A DNA stretch of 64,000 nucleotides, from contig JAJDZU010000015.1 of NCBI GenBank assembly GCA_022824495.1, positions 1 through 64,000 on the forward strand, read 5' to 3'. The notes under the pieces are model-generated. The model did not search any database, was not told where the DNA came from, and worked only from the letters and a program-made list of their open reading frames with translations. Position 1 is the stretch's first letter; the number at the start of each line of letters is the position of its first letter. This document shows positions 52,705 through 60,952 of the stretch, piece after piece. The position numbers and the translations under genes are program-made. This DNA is from Chloroflexota bacterium. Lineage in GTDB: Bacteria; Chloroflexota; UBA11872.

Positions 52705-52831
52705 TCGACCCTACGGCGCCGTCGAAGTCGCCGTTCTGGCCACTAGTCTCGAGTCACCGCTTCGGGTTGCGCTGTCGCAGCGACCCGGCAGCTTCGGTTG
52801 GGCATCGAGTTCACGCCGTCGGCAGCGGCAT

Positions 52832-53968
52832 TTAGGGCTCAACCAGCTCGCTGCCAGCATCCGCACGATCCAAGGTCGTACGTGATCTCCCGGACACAAG
52901 CCCGATGGCTTGCCACATCGCCAGCACCAACGTCGCGACCGTGCGCACGACCCAGAGGATCGGGCGCGAGAGTGGCAGCACGAACTCTACGAGGTAAACG
53001 GGGATCAGCCAGCCGACGACTCGCGGCCGGGCGGCGAGCAAAAGCCCAGTGGTCAGCGGGAGCACGTAGTAGCGACCGTGACCAAGCATGAGCGCGAACC
53101 CATAGGCCAGCGAAACTCTGAACATGCCCCAGCGAGGATCACGGCTCAGCCACCCGACCAGCGGCGCCGATGCAAGGACCGCAAGCATGGGCCAGTCCTG
53201 CGAACCTCGAAGCCCGTCAGGCATCTCGACACCAAACGCGCGGGTGAATCCCCAGAAGACCGGCAGTCCATCGCCGCGGTCTTGTAGATGGCCGACAACA
53301 GCCCAATGCACGGCTGCGGCATCACGAATAAGGAAGGGTCCGACGATCAGCGCACCGATTGCTGTCGCGCCAACCACGTAGAGCGCAAGCATCTCGCGCT
53401 CTCGACGGGCGTAGAACCCTGCAAGCACTAGGCCTGGAATCACAAACTCCGATCGCGTAACAACGCTTAAGCCGATCAGCGCGCCGGCCTGCCAGGGAAC
53501 CCGGATCCGCAGCACCGCCGCCACCAGGAAGAACGCGGCCACGGCCGAGGCGTGTCCGTTGAGCGCGCCCGCCTCAAACACCCAGGGCGTGAACAGCCAC
53601 AGGACTCCGATTGCGAGAGACAAGGGCCGCGACAGGCCTTGTCTGCGGGAGAGAACGATAAGCAGCCAGGCAGCCGCGACCTCGAAGATGTGCACGATGA
53701 CCTTGACGGCCAGAATCCGGTCCCAGCCCTGGGCGTCAAAGACCCGCTGCAGCGGGGCCAGCAGCATGGGAAACAACGGCAGATGGGCATAGGTGAATGA
53801 TTGGTCCGAGTTGTTGGCGTAGTAGTTGAAGTGCTCAGAGGTGTAGAGGTCCTCCGCAAAGGCGAAGAAGTGCTGGAGGTCGCCGTACAGGAACGTCTTG
53901 CCCTCCAGCGACCGCAGCGTCAGCGCCACGGCCAGGGCCCCCGCCCCTAGCGCGGCAAGCACCGGCAA
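52832..53968 (-). CDS. Polytopic membrane protein, glycosyltransferase-like
   Basis: A 378-residue protein with about eight to ten hydrophobic segments. The external loop near the N-terminus (about 25-65: FLYGDLQHFFAFAEDLY, then YAHLPLFPMLLAP) has the acidic and aromatic pattern of GT-C-fold polyprenyl-phosphate mannosyltransferases. No firm catalytic motif is present. It is divergent from the FtsH-like gene. Confidence 0.65.
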   Translation of the reverse strand: MPVLAALGAGALAVALTLRSLEGKTFLYGDLQHFFAFAEDLYTSEHFNYYANNSDQSFTYAHLPLFPMLLAPLQRVFDAQGWDRILAVKVIVHIFEVAAAWLLIVLSRRQGLSRPLSLAIGVLWLFTPWVFEAGALNGHASAVAAFFLVAAVLRIRVPWQAGALIGLSVVTRSEFVIPGLVLAGFYARREREMLALYVVGATAIGALIVGPFLIRDAAAVHWAVVGHLQDRGDGLPVFWGFTRAFGVEMPDGLRGSQDWPMLAVLASAPLVGWLSRDPRWGMFRVSLAYGFALMLGHGRYYVLPLTTGLLLAARPRVVGWLIPVYLVEFVLPLSRPILWVVRTVATLVLAMWQAIGLVSGRSRTTLDRADAGSELVEP

Positions 53969-54067
53969 GCGATCGAGGTGCGCGGCAACCGCGCCGATGC
54001 GCGTCAGGATGGTCGCGTTTCTCGTCCGAGCGTGATATTCGACACCTTACGGCCTCGCGGGCGCGGA

Positions 54068-54073
54068 TATACT
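54068..54073 (+). promoter_or_regulatory. -10 element for the FtsH-like gene
   Basis: TATACT, one mismatch from TATAAT, lies about 75 bases before the chosen ATG. The leader ends with GAGG at 54139-54142 as ribosome binding site. Confidence 0.35.
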
Positions 54074-54149
54074 CCAATACTCCCCGCGGGCGGCTGCCGG
54101 GTCATCCGGTGTCCGCCGGGACGGACCGGCCCGGAAATGAGGTGTGGCG

Positions 54150-56030
54150 ATGGCCTCCATGGACTCCGAGTTGCGGCGCCAGGCGCATATGCGACGCAGC
54201 CCTCTCACGTTCGTGCGCGAGCACTGGCGCGCAATCCTTACGTATCTGGTGCTCACCAGCCTGCTGATATACGGCCTAACGAATGCCTCAGAACTCACGC
54301 TAGGAATCCTGGCCTTCGTCGCGCAACTGCTGTTCGCCATGATGTTCATGGTCGTGCAGTTCGGCGCTCTCTTTTACCTGCTTGGCCGGGGCCGAGTCTA
54401 TTGGGTCCAGCCTGGTGAGACCGGGGTGTACTTCACCGACTACCGCGGCAACGATCAGGTCCTGGAAGTGGCGCGGAGGGTGGTGCGCTTGCTGCAAGGC
54501 GCCAAGGCATTCAAGCGCATGGGCGGCGAGATTACCCGCGGCGTGCTGCTGGAAGGCCCGCCCGGCACCGGCAAGAGCTATCTGGCCCAGGTGATCGCTA
54601 ATGAGGCGAGCATCCCGTTCGCGTACGCCTCGGCGCCAGGGTTCCAGAACATGTTTCTAGGCATCGGCAACCTGCGCGTACGAATGCTCTACGGCAAGGC
54701 ACGCAAGCTGGCGCGCAAGCATGGCGCGGCGATCATTTTCATCGACGAAATCGACGCCATCGGCATGGCCCGTTCCGGGCAGACGGGCGGTGGCATGTTC
54801 GCGGGCGGCATGTTCGGCGGAGGAGCCGGTTTCGGCCTGCTGAACGAGCTGCTGCTGCAGATGGATCCGCCGAATTTCGACAACGGCTGGTTCTCACGAC
54901 TGCTGCGAACGATTGGTCTTCGGAAGACTCGAGCCATGCCGCCGATCGTGCTGACGATGGGCGCCACCAACCTCGCCTCGGCGCTGGATCACGCGCTCCT
55001 CCGGCCTGGCCGTTTCGACCGCAAGATCCACGTTGACCTGCCGGACCTGGACGGGCGCAAAGACATCATCGAGTACTACTTGGCCAAGGTCCGGCACGAG
55101 GACATGCCGGTGGATCGCATGGCCAACGACACGATTCTGTACACGCCGGTGGCTATCAAGTTCGTGATCAACGAGGCCGTGATTCACGCCCACTTCGACG
55201 GGCGCGACGCCATCAGCTACGACGACTTCACGCGAGCCCGCGAGAACCATGAATGGGGGTTGCGCGAACCAATTCGCGGGCTCACCGACGAGGACCGGCG
55301 GCGGCTGGCCTACCACGAGGCCGGGCACGCCATCGCCCAGGTGAAGCTCAAGGAGTGGGAACGGCTAACCAAGGTGACCATCATCCGCCACGGCGACGCG
55401 CTGGGCTTGGCGGCGTGGAAGCCAGTCGAGGAAAAACGCGTGCTCATCCGCGAAGAGTTGCTGGCCAGCATTCAAGTCAGCCTGGCCAGCCGCGCGGCCG
55501 AGGAGTTGTTCCTGGGGTCGCAGACGCTAGGCGTGACGTCCGACTTTGCCGGTGCCACGCATCTGGCATTCCAGATGCTCAGCTTCTGGGGCATGGACGG
55601 CAGCTTCTATTCGTCGCTTCCATTCGGTCCGATGGTGGACGCCAACGATCCGCGCATGAAGCGCAAGATCGACCAGGTGCTGGAGCAGGAATACCGCAAG
55701 GTCAAAGGCCTGCTCTCGGAGTACTCGGGCGCGGTGCATGAACTGGCCCAGGAATTGATCGAGAACGACGAGGTGGACGGCCAGGACGTTGAGGACATGG
55801 TCAAGCGCTGGGACGAGAAGATCACCGAGGGCAAGTCGCTCAAGGCACTGCCTGAAGGCGGCGTCCTGGTGGGCGTCGACGCCGAGCCGCAGCCATACGC
55901 CTACGGCGGCAACGGTAGCGGCAATGGCGCGAACGGTCGCAACGGGCACTCCGATGAATCGCCCGGCCGTGCCCGGCGACGCAGCAGGCTCCGAGACCGA
56001 TACAAGTCCCGCGGCGCCGACGACTCCTAG
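54150..56030 (+). CDS. FtsH-like AAA+ zinc metalloprotease
   Basis: A 626-residue membrane protease of the FtsH type. Two membrane segments (about 27-43 and 51-76) precede the AAA+ module with GPPGTGKS (137-143), FIDEIDAIG and arginine fingers in LLRPGRFDRK. The zinc site is HEAGH (389-393), with the third ligand likely Asp in TSDFAGAT. Where FtsH has a conserved GGGxDER segment, this protein has a Gly/Met/Phe-rich stretch (GGGMFAGGMFGGGAGFG, about 213-229). The C-terminus is a Gly/Asn and Arg-rich tail. The external domain of classical FtsH is missing, so substrates may differ. The ATG at 54150 has GAGG upstream; a GTG at 54144 is possible. Confidence 0.9.
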   Translation: MASMDSELRRQAHMRRSPLTFVREHWRAILTYLVLTSLLIYGLTNASELTLGILAFVAQLLFAMMFMVVQFGALFYLLGRGRVYWVQPGETGVYFTDYRGNDQVLEVARRVVRLLQGAKAFKRMGGEITRGVLLEGPPGTGKSYLAQVIANEASIPFAYASAPGFQNMFLGIGNLRVRMLYGKARKLARKHGAAIIFIDEIDAIGMARSGQTGGGMFAGGMFGGGAGFGLLNELLLQMDPPNFDNGWFSRLLRTIGLRKTRAMPPIVLTMGATNLASALDHALLRPGRFDRKIHVDLPDLDGRKDIIEYYLAKVRHEDMPVDRMANDTILYTPVAIKFVINEAVIHAHFDGRDAISYDDFTRARENHEWGLREPIRGLTDEDRRRLAYHEAGHAIAQVKLKEWERLTKVTIIRHGDALGLAAWKPVEEKRVLIREELLASIQVSLASRAAEELFLGSQTLGVTSDFAGATHLAFQMLSFWGMDGSFYSSLPFGPMVDANDPRMKRKIDQVLEQEYRKVKGLLSEYSGAVHELAQELIENDEVDGQDVEDMVKRWDEKITEGKSLKALPEGGVLVGVDAEPQPYAYGGNGSGNGANGRNGHSDESPGRARRRSRLRDRYKSRGADDS

Positions 56031-56044
56031 CCAGCAGATCCGCG

Positions 56045-56078
56045 AGACGCGCGTCCGGCTCTCGCCGGGCGCGCGTCT
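56045..56078. terminator. Long GC hairpin after the FtsH-like gene
   Basis: A 15-base-pair inverted repeat with one G-T pair (AGACGCGCGTCCGGC, 56045-56059, with 56064-56078) closes on a TCTC loop. It lies between convergent genes and probably ends transcription from both sides, although no T-tract follows. Confidence 0.55.
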
Positions 56079-56093
56079 GGTCGACTAGCCCCC

Positions 56094-56597
56094 TTACCCG
56101 TCGATGAGCGCCAGCCGGTCGGATAGGAAGTCCAGGCGTTCAAATGCGCCTCGGCGCAGTCGCTGGTAAGTGCCGAGGGCCTTGTCAGCCTGTCCGGCGC
56201 GAATTTCGTCGCGGATGACCTCGGCATCGCCGACGAAGCGGTCGAAATGTTCGAGAAACGTGCCGTGAAAGAGCGTGCCCAGCGCCGGGGCCTCGAGTTC
56301 GGCAGCGCGTGCCTTCGCGTCGTTCATGGCTCTGTGGAATTCAACCGCCTGCTGCTCCGCACTGCCGATGCCTTCGAGCGTTGCCCATGAATCGGCCTCG
56401 GGCCCAAAGAAAGCATCAAACGCGGCTCGCTCGTCGGTCAAAATGGCCGCGACTGTTTCCTTATACGCCTGCCGCTGAGCATCCGGCGAAACCGCCGGCG
56501 CGCCGTCCGAGGACGCGGTTGGCTCTCCGCAGGCAACCAGGAGAACGGCAGTCGTGACTACACCGAACGCGCGTCGGTCGATTCGCCGCTGCGTCAC
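56094..56597 (-). CDS. Hypothetical lipoprotein
   Basis: A 167-residue lipoprotein: basic start, hydrophobic stretch, and lipobox LLVAC at about residue 23. The mature part is helical and acidic (SAEQQAVEFHRAMNDAKARAAELEAP, in part), like small ligand-free four-helix proteins. No family is recognised. It lies downstream of the TatB-like gene by 83 bases on the same strand. Confidence 0.65.
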   Translation of the reverse strand: MTQRRIDRRAFGVVTTAVLLVACGEPTASSDGAPAVSPDAQRQAYKETVAAILTDERAAFDAFFGPEADSWATLEGIGSAEQQAVEFHRAMNDAKARAAELEAPALGTLFHGTFLEHFDRFVGDAEVIRDEIRAGQADKALGTYQRLRRGAFERLDFLSDRLALIDG

Positions 56598-56680
56598 AGC
56601 CAGAAGTCAGCCGCCAGTCGCTGGGGAGCAGGTACGAGAGACGCACGAACGGTCCGACCTCGTCCGGCCACCGTCGCCCA

Positions 56681-58006
56681 CTAGACCTCGACCTCTTCCC
56701 AGGCGTCGACGTCCTCGCGCTTGCGATTGTCGTCCTCAATCTTCAGGCCGAACTGCCGCATGCGGGCGTGGGTAAGGATGATGAGCTGGCAGCGGTCGGC
56801 GCCGTCGCTCATTCGGGTGGTGTAGGTGGCCTTCATGTCGAACTGCTTGAAAAACTCGTCGTCGTAGACGTTGCTGACGCTGCAGACCGGATGGTCCTTG
56901 CCCGGCGTCAGGCCGTATGGGCAGGTTCCGAACTCGATCACCGCTGACGACTCCGCTCGCTGGTCGACCTCAACGGCGTCGTGCGAGACCAGGTGCCGAC
57001 GTCGGGCCGCCCATGCCTGAGCGATATCCATCGGCTCGGGATCTTCAAGATCGCCCAGGCTCTCGGCATCGGCCCGAGCCTGGCTGCGGAGCGCAGCCTC
57101 GGCCTGCTCGGCAAAGTCCGGGTCGGCATCAATCGCCTGCATCACCATCAGCCGCATGAAGCCGCCCATCTGGTTTTGCAGTCCAGGGGTGGGTGGGCCG
57201 AGTGCCGCCGCGGGCGCCTCAGGCTCGTCCGGCTCGGTGGCCATGGCTGCGGCGGTTTGCTCGGGCGCGGGAGCGGGAGCGGCCACCGACGGTGGGCCCG
57301 CCGGTGGAGCCGTTTCGGTCGGACCGTTCACATCCGGGGCGTAGGCCGACAAGCGCTGACCAGTCGGCTGCGGGTCAATCGGTGCGGCCACAGGCGCGGG
57401 CTCGGGCGCCGCTTCGACGGCGGCGACCTGCGACGCCTCGGCGGCCTGGCCGTTGGTTGAGGCGGCAAAGGTGTCCTGGATGGCCAGCGCCATGGCGTCG
57501 GCCGCCGGCAGAGGTTCGGCCGGCGTCGACGACGTGGTAGCGGACGCTGAGATCGGAAGCGCAGACGGCGCTGACGTCGCCGAGGCATTGCCCCCGGGCG
57601 CTGGCAGGGCAGGCGCGGAGGTACTACCAGCCGAGGGACCGGAAGCTCCCGGCGATGCCTCAGCTCCAGCCTGACCCGCGGTGACCGCACCTCGCAGGTC
57701 TTCGGCGATGCCCTGGCCGGCCACGTTAACGTCGTCCGCCGCGCCCTGCAGTGTGTCTGAGAGTTCCGAGCGGATGTCGGCCAGCTCCTGGCGCGTGTTC
57801 TCGGCTTCCTGGCGCAGAACGTCCATTTCCTCGTAGAGGATGGAGAATTCTTCGGCGAATTCCTTGCGAAACTCGCGCGTCATCTGGCGCAGTTGCCGCA
57901 CCCACCGGCCCAGCGTGCGCATGGCGCGCGGTAACCGCTCCGGTCCCAACACAATGAGCGCGAGGACAAGAACAGCGAAAAACTCGGCGACACCTATGCC
58001 GAACAT
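56681..58006 (-). CDS. TatB-like protein with long linker and C-terminal domain
   Basis: A 441-residue protein whose first 60 residues are TatA/B-like: MFGIGVAEFFAVLVLALIVL with Glu8, then LGPERLPRAM and an amphipathic helix; Glu8 favours TatB. A coiled coil (about 55-90) and an Ala/Pro-rich linker of about 180 residues follow. The last 140 residues form a globular domain with IEFGTCPYGLTPG, HPVCSVSNVYDDEF and DGADRCQLIIL. Cys placement recalls the metanogen-output or L-2-aminothiazoline-type ligand domains seen in other regulators. TatB normally recognises twin-arginine substrates; the extra domain is unusual. No tatC is adjacent. Confidence 0.8.
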   Translation of the reverse strand: MFGIGVAEFFAVLVLALIVLGPERLPRAMRTLGRWVRQLRQMTREFRKEFAEEFSILYEEMDVLRQEAENTRQELADIRSELSDTLQGAADDVNVAGQGIAEDLRGAVTAGQAGAEASPGASGPSAGSTSAPALPAPGGNASATSAPSALPISASATTSSTPAEPLPAADAMALAIQDTFAASTNGQAAEASQVAAVEAAPEPAPVAAPIDPQPTGQRLSAYAPDVNGPTETAPPAGPPSVAAPAPAPEQTAAAMATEPDEPEAPAAALGPPTPGLQNQMGGFMRLMVMQAIDADPDFAEQAEAALRSQARADAESLGDLEDPEPMDIAQAWAARRRHLVSHDAVEVDQRAESSAVIEFGTCPYGLTPGKDHPVCSVSNVYDDEFFKQFDMKATYTTRMSDGADRCQLIILTHARMRQFGLKIEDDNRKREDVDAWEEVEV

Positions 58007-58095
58007 GAAAGATCAGAGCGGCCGGCGGCGGCCAAACGTTAGGGGCCTAGGTGCTCAATCGTAGGCAGCGCGGGACACCGCGACAAGGGTTCCTC

Positions 58096-59169
58096 TCACG
58101 ATGCGCGTGCCCTGAGGGCCGTGCGCACGGCCTCGCCGAACTCGCCAGTGGAGGCCGTGCCGCCCAAATCGACGGTGAGGACGCCGGAACTTGTCACGTC
58201 GGCCAGCGCATCCAGCAGCAGCTTGGCGGCTTCGAGATTCCCGAATTCTTCCACCATCATGGCCGCAGACCAGATGGATGCGAGTGGGTTCGCGATTTCT
58301 TGGCCGGCAATGTCGGGCGCGGAGCCGTGGACCGGTTCGAACATTGGCGGATAGCCGGTGCCCGGACTGAGATTCGCGCTGGGCGGCACGCCCAGGCTGC
58401 CCATCAGCGCGCCCCCGATGTCGGACAGGATGTCGCCGAATAAGTTCGAAGCAACCAGCACATCCAGAGTCTGGGGATTGCCCACCATGCGCGCGGCGCA
58501 GGCATCCACCAGGTTGCGGTCGGTGGTGATGTCCGGGTACTCACCTGCAACCTCGTCGAAGATCTCGTCCCAAAACACCGGTGCGAATTGCAGGGCGTTG
58601 GACTTGGTGACGTTGGTGACATGGCGTCGGCCCAGGCGTTCGGCCAGGTCGAAGGCGTGCCGGACTACACGCTCGACGCCCACGCGGGTAAAGACCGTCG
58701 TCTGGAGCGCGACCTCGTAGGAGGTGCCCCTGTGCACGCGACCGCCGGTGCCGGCGTACTCGCCCTCGGAGTTCTCGCGGACGCAGATGAAGTCAATGTC
58801 CTCCAGCCGGTCGGGCGCAAGTGGACTAGGGACGCCCGGCCAGATGCGGACCGGGCGGATATTGGCGTACTGCTGAAAGCTCTGGCGGATCAGCAGGATC
58901 ATCTCGCGCTGCGAGATTGGGTCGGGAACGCTGGGGAAGCCGCAGGCGCCGAAATAGATGGCGTCGAACTGCTCCAGGGTCTTCAAGGCGTCGGAGGGCA
59001 TCATCTCGCCGTGATCGAGGTAGTACTGGCAGCCCCAGGGGAAATCCTCGAACTCGAGAATGAAGTCGCCGGTGACCTCCGACAGCGTTTCCAGGGTCAG
59101 GCGACCTTCGCGAATGACCTCGATACCTATCCCGTCGCCGGGAACTACAGCAATCGAGTGCGTGGACAT
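58096..59169 (-). CDS. Tartrate/isopropylmalate-type dehydrogenase
   Basis: A 357-residue beta-decarboxylating dehydrogenase. VVPGDGIGIEVI starts the NAD fold. The segment IRPVRIWPGVPSPL, CVRENSEGEYAGTGG and DILSDIGGALMGSLG, with GSAPDIAGQEIANP, fit the tartrate dehydrogenase/decarboxylase subgroup better than LeuB. No leu genes are adjacent. A TATACT -10 element lies upstream at 59198-59203. Confidence 0.9.
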   Translation of the reverse strand: MSTHSIAVVPGDGIGIEVIREGRLTLETLSEVTGDFILEFEDFPWGCQYYLDHGEMMPSDALKTLEQFDAIYFGACGFPSVPDPISQREMILLIRQSFQQYANIRPVRIWPGVPSPLAPDRLEDIDFICVRENSEGEYAGTGGRVHRGTSYEVALQTTVFTRVGVERVVRHAFDLAERLGRRHVTNVTKSNALQFAPVFWDEIFDEVAGEYPDITTDRNLVDACAARMVGNPQTLDVLVASNLFGDILSDIGGALMGSLGVPPSANLSPGTGYPPMFEPVHGSAPDIAGQEIANPLASIWSAAMMVEEFGNLEAAKLLLDALADVTSSGVLTVDLGGTASTGEFGEAVRTALRARAS

Positions 59170-59197
59170 GGCACCGACTCCGGGAGCGAGCGGGCAG

Positions 59198-59203
59198 AGT
59201 ATA
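59198..59203 (-). promoter_or_regulatory. -10 element for the tartrate dehydrogenase-type gene
   Basis: TATACT on the minus strand, 28 bases before the ATG of the dehydrogenase gene. Confidence 0.35.
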
Positions 59204-59276
59204 CGGGCGGCGACTCCACGGCCCGCAGCGGAGTTGTGGCACCTTGCGTAGGAATTCGAACCGACAGCGATAGCCG

Positions 59277-60059
59277 GTGAGTACGGAAGCGACTTTTGAG
59301 GACCTGGTGGACGCGCTGGGGCGTCCGGGTTGTGCGATCTGTCGCCTGTCGACGCGGCGGGCCGACCGGTTCCTGGGGTCGTACATCTATGAGCACGTCA
59401 ACGACGTAGACCTGCGCGCGACCATTCGCGAAGCGCGCGGATTCTGTGAGGTTCACGCCGGGCACTTCCTGGAGAAGCTGGACGCGCTGGCGGTGGCCAT
59501 CACGTACCGCGACATCCTGAATACGCTGGTCAAGGAGCTCGACGGCGCGGAACCGGCCCGTCGCGACGGCTCGACCGGTTTGCGCGCGCGGCTGCGAGGG
59601 CTGGCGAGAAGTCGGTCACGGAGCCCACGAACCGCGGCGACGTGTCCGGTGTGCGAGGCGGAGGAGGCGGCGGCGGGGCGGGCGCTGGACGTGCTGACGC
59701 AGCATGGCGATCAGATTGCCGAGGCGCTGGCCGAAGGCGATCCCTTCTGTCTGCCGCATGCGCGGGCGGCGCTGCGACGGCGGCCCGGATTCGCGGCGCT
59801 ACAAGCCCGTCAGCATCGGGGCTGGTCGGCGCTGCGGGATCGGCTGTTGGAGTTCATTCGGAAGTCGGATCACAACTACCGGTGGGAGACGCTGACGGAC
59901 GAGGAGCGGGCGGCGATTGTGGGCGGGGTGCGCGCGGTTACCGGCATTCGCCAGCGGCCGCGGGACGACGCAAAGGCGGAGACGCGCAAGCTGCGGCGGG
60001 GCGGGACGAACGCGGTGCGGTCCAACCGGCACCCACCGAGAAAGCGCCGGTCGCGCTAG
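59277..60059 (+). CDS. DUF6062 family protein
   Basis: A 260-residue cytoplasmic protein with a repeated Cys-x2-Cys ... Phe-Cys-x2-His pattern: CAIC then FCEVH in the first half, and CPVC then FCLPH in the second. This duplicated metal-site layout is that of DUF6062, of unknown function. The C-terminus is Arg/Lys-rich. The start is GTG; the spacer of 107 bases to the divergent dehydrogenase is the control region. Confidence 0.8.
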   Translation: MSTEATFEDLVDALGRPGCAICRLSTRRADRFLGSYIYEHVNDVDLRATIREARGFCEVHAGHFLEKLDALAVAITYRDILNTLVKELDGAEPARRDGSTGLRARLRGLARSRSRSPRTAATCPVCEAEEAAAGRALDVLTQHGDQIAEALAEGDPFCLPHARAALRRRPGFAALQARQHRGWSALRDRLLEFIRKSDHNYRWETLTDEERAAIVGGVRAVTGIRQRPRDDAKAETRKLRRGGTNAVRSNRHPPRKRRSR

Positions 60060-60952
60060 CCAAGGTCCGCCTCGCGAATGAAGCGCAGGATGCGGTCAGA
60101 CATCTCGTCGGGCGCTTGAAGCTGAAGAAAGTGGCCGGCGTCGGCCACCATATAAAGCTCGGAGCTTGGCAACAGCCGGTGGAACTGACGGGCGACGGCC
60201 GGTTTAAGGTAGGGGTCACGGGCGCCCCAAAGGATGAGCGTGGGCGTCTGCAGGGCGGTGAGCGTTTCCAGGCTGCGCTGATTGGCCTCGATCTGGTCAA
60301 CGATTTCGTTATTGACGGTGTGGAAGGCCCGTCGAGCCGTCGGTGAGTGCCGGAAGACACTGTGAAAGATCCGCAGCAAGCGATCGAAGTCGGCTGTCCA
60401 GCCCGGCAAGACTTGACCGACTTGCCAGCGGTAGACGTGCCACGACAGGCCGGTTCGGCCGATATCGAGAAAGCGCCGGACCAGCCGTCCGACGTAGGGC
60501 AGGTGGAGCAGCTTGAGGGCAAAGGGCATGCGGGCGGAGTTCCAGCCGAAGTAGGTGTTGAGCAGGACGAGGGCATGGGCACGCCCGGGGTTCGCGGCGG
60601 TCCAGCGAATGGCCGCCGGGCCGGACATGTCGTGGGCCACCAGGACGACGCGTTCCAAGTCAAGGGCGTCGAGAATCTGCGCCAGCGTCCGGTCCAACAT
60701 GTCAAAGCCGAGTGAGAGTCCGTCGTTCGGCTGGGAGGACCCCCACCCAAGGAAGTCGGGCGCGACGGTGCGGCGCTCGGCCGCCAGCCTGGGTTGCAGG
60801 CAGCCGTAGATGCGGGAGTCGTCGGGCAGGCCGTGCAGGAGGACGACGGTTGGCTGGCCCTCGCCAGCCTCGCGGACAAAGCAGTCGCCGGCGGGTACCC
60901 AGACATGCCGTCCAGGTGGGGGCGCCCAGTCGGCGACGGGGTCAGCGGCCAT
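60056..60952 (-). CDS. Alpha/beta hydrolase, dehalogenase-like
   Basis: A 298-residue alpha/beta hydrolase. The nucleophile elbow is VAHDMSGPAA, so the nucleophile is Asp, as in haloalkane and fluoroacetate dehalogenases and some epoxide hydrolases. LLHGLPDDSRIY is the oxyanion region, WGARDPYL the acid region and ADAGHFLQLQAP the catalytic His. The ATG at 60952 overlaps the debranching enzyme stop. The substrate is not evident. Confidence 0.85.
   Translation of the reverse strand: MAADPVADWAPPPGRHVWVPAGDCFVREAGEGQPTVVLLHGLPDDSRIYGCLQPRLAAERRTVAPDFLGWGSSQPNDGLSLGFDMLDRTLAQILDALDLERVVLVAHDMSGPAAIRWTAANPGRAHALVLLNTYFGWNSARMPFALKLLHLPYVGRLVRRFLDIGRTGLSWHVYRWQVGQVLPGWTADFDRLLRIFHSVFRHSPTARRAFHTVNNEIVDQIEANQRSLETLTALQTPTLILWGARDPYLKPAVARQFHRLLPSSELYMVADAGHFLQLQAPDEMSDRILRFIREADLG

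Noticed and set aside
53969-54149. Replication origin at the skew switch
   Set aside because: No cluster of DnaA-box-like sequences (TTATCCACA) is seen here; the composition flip is reported but no origin feature is called.
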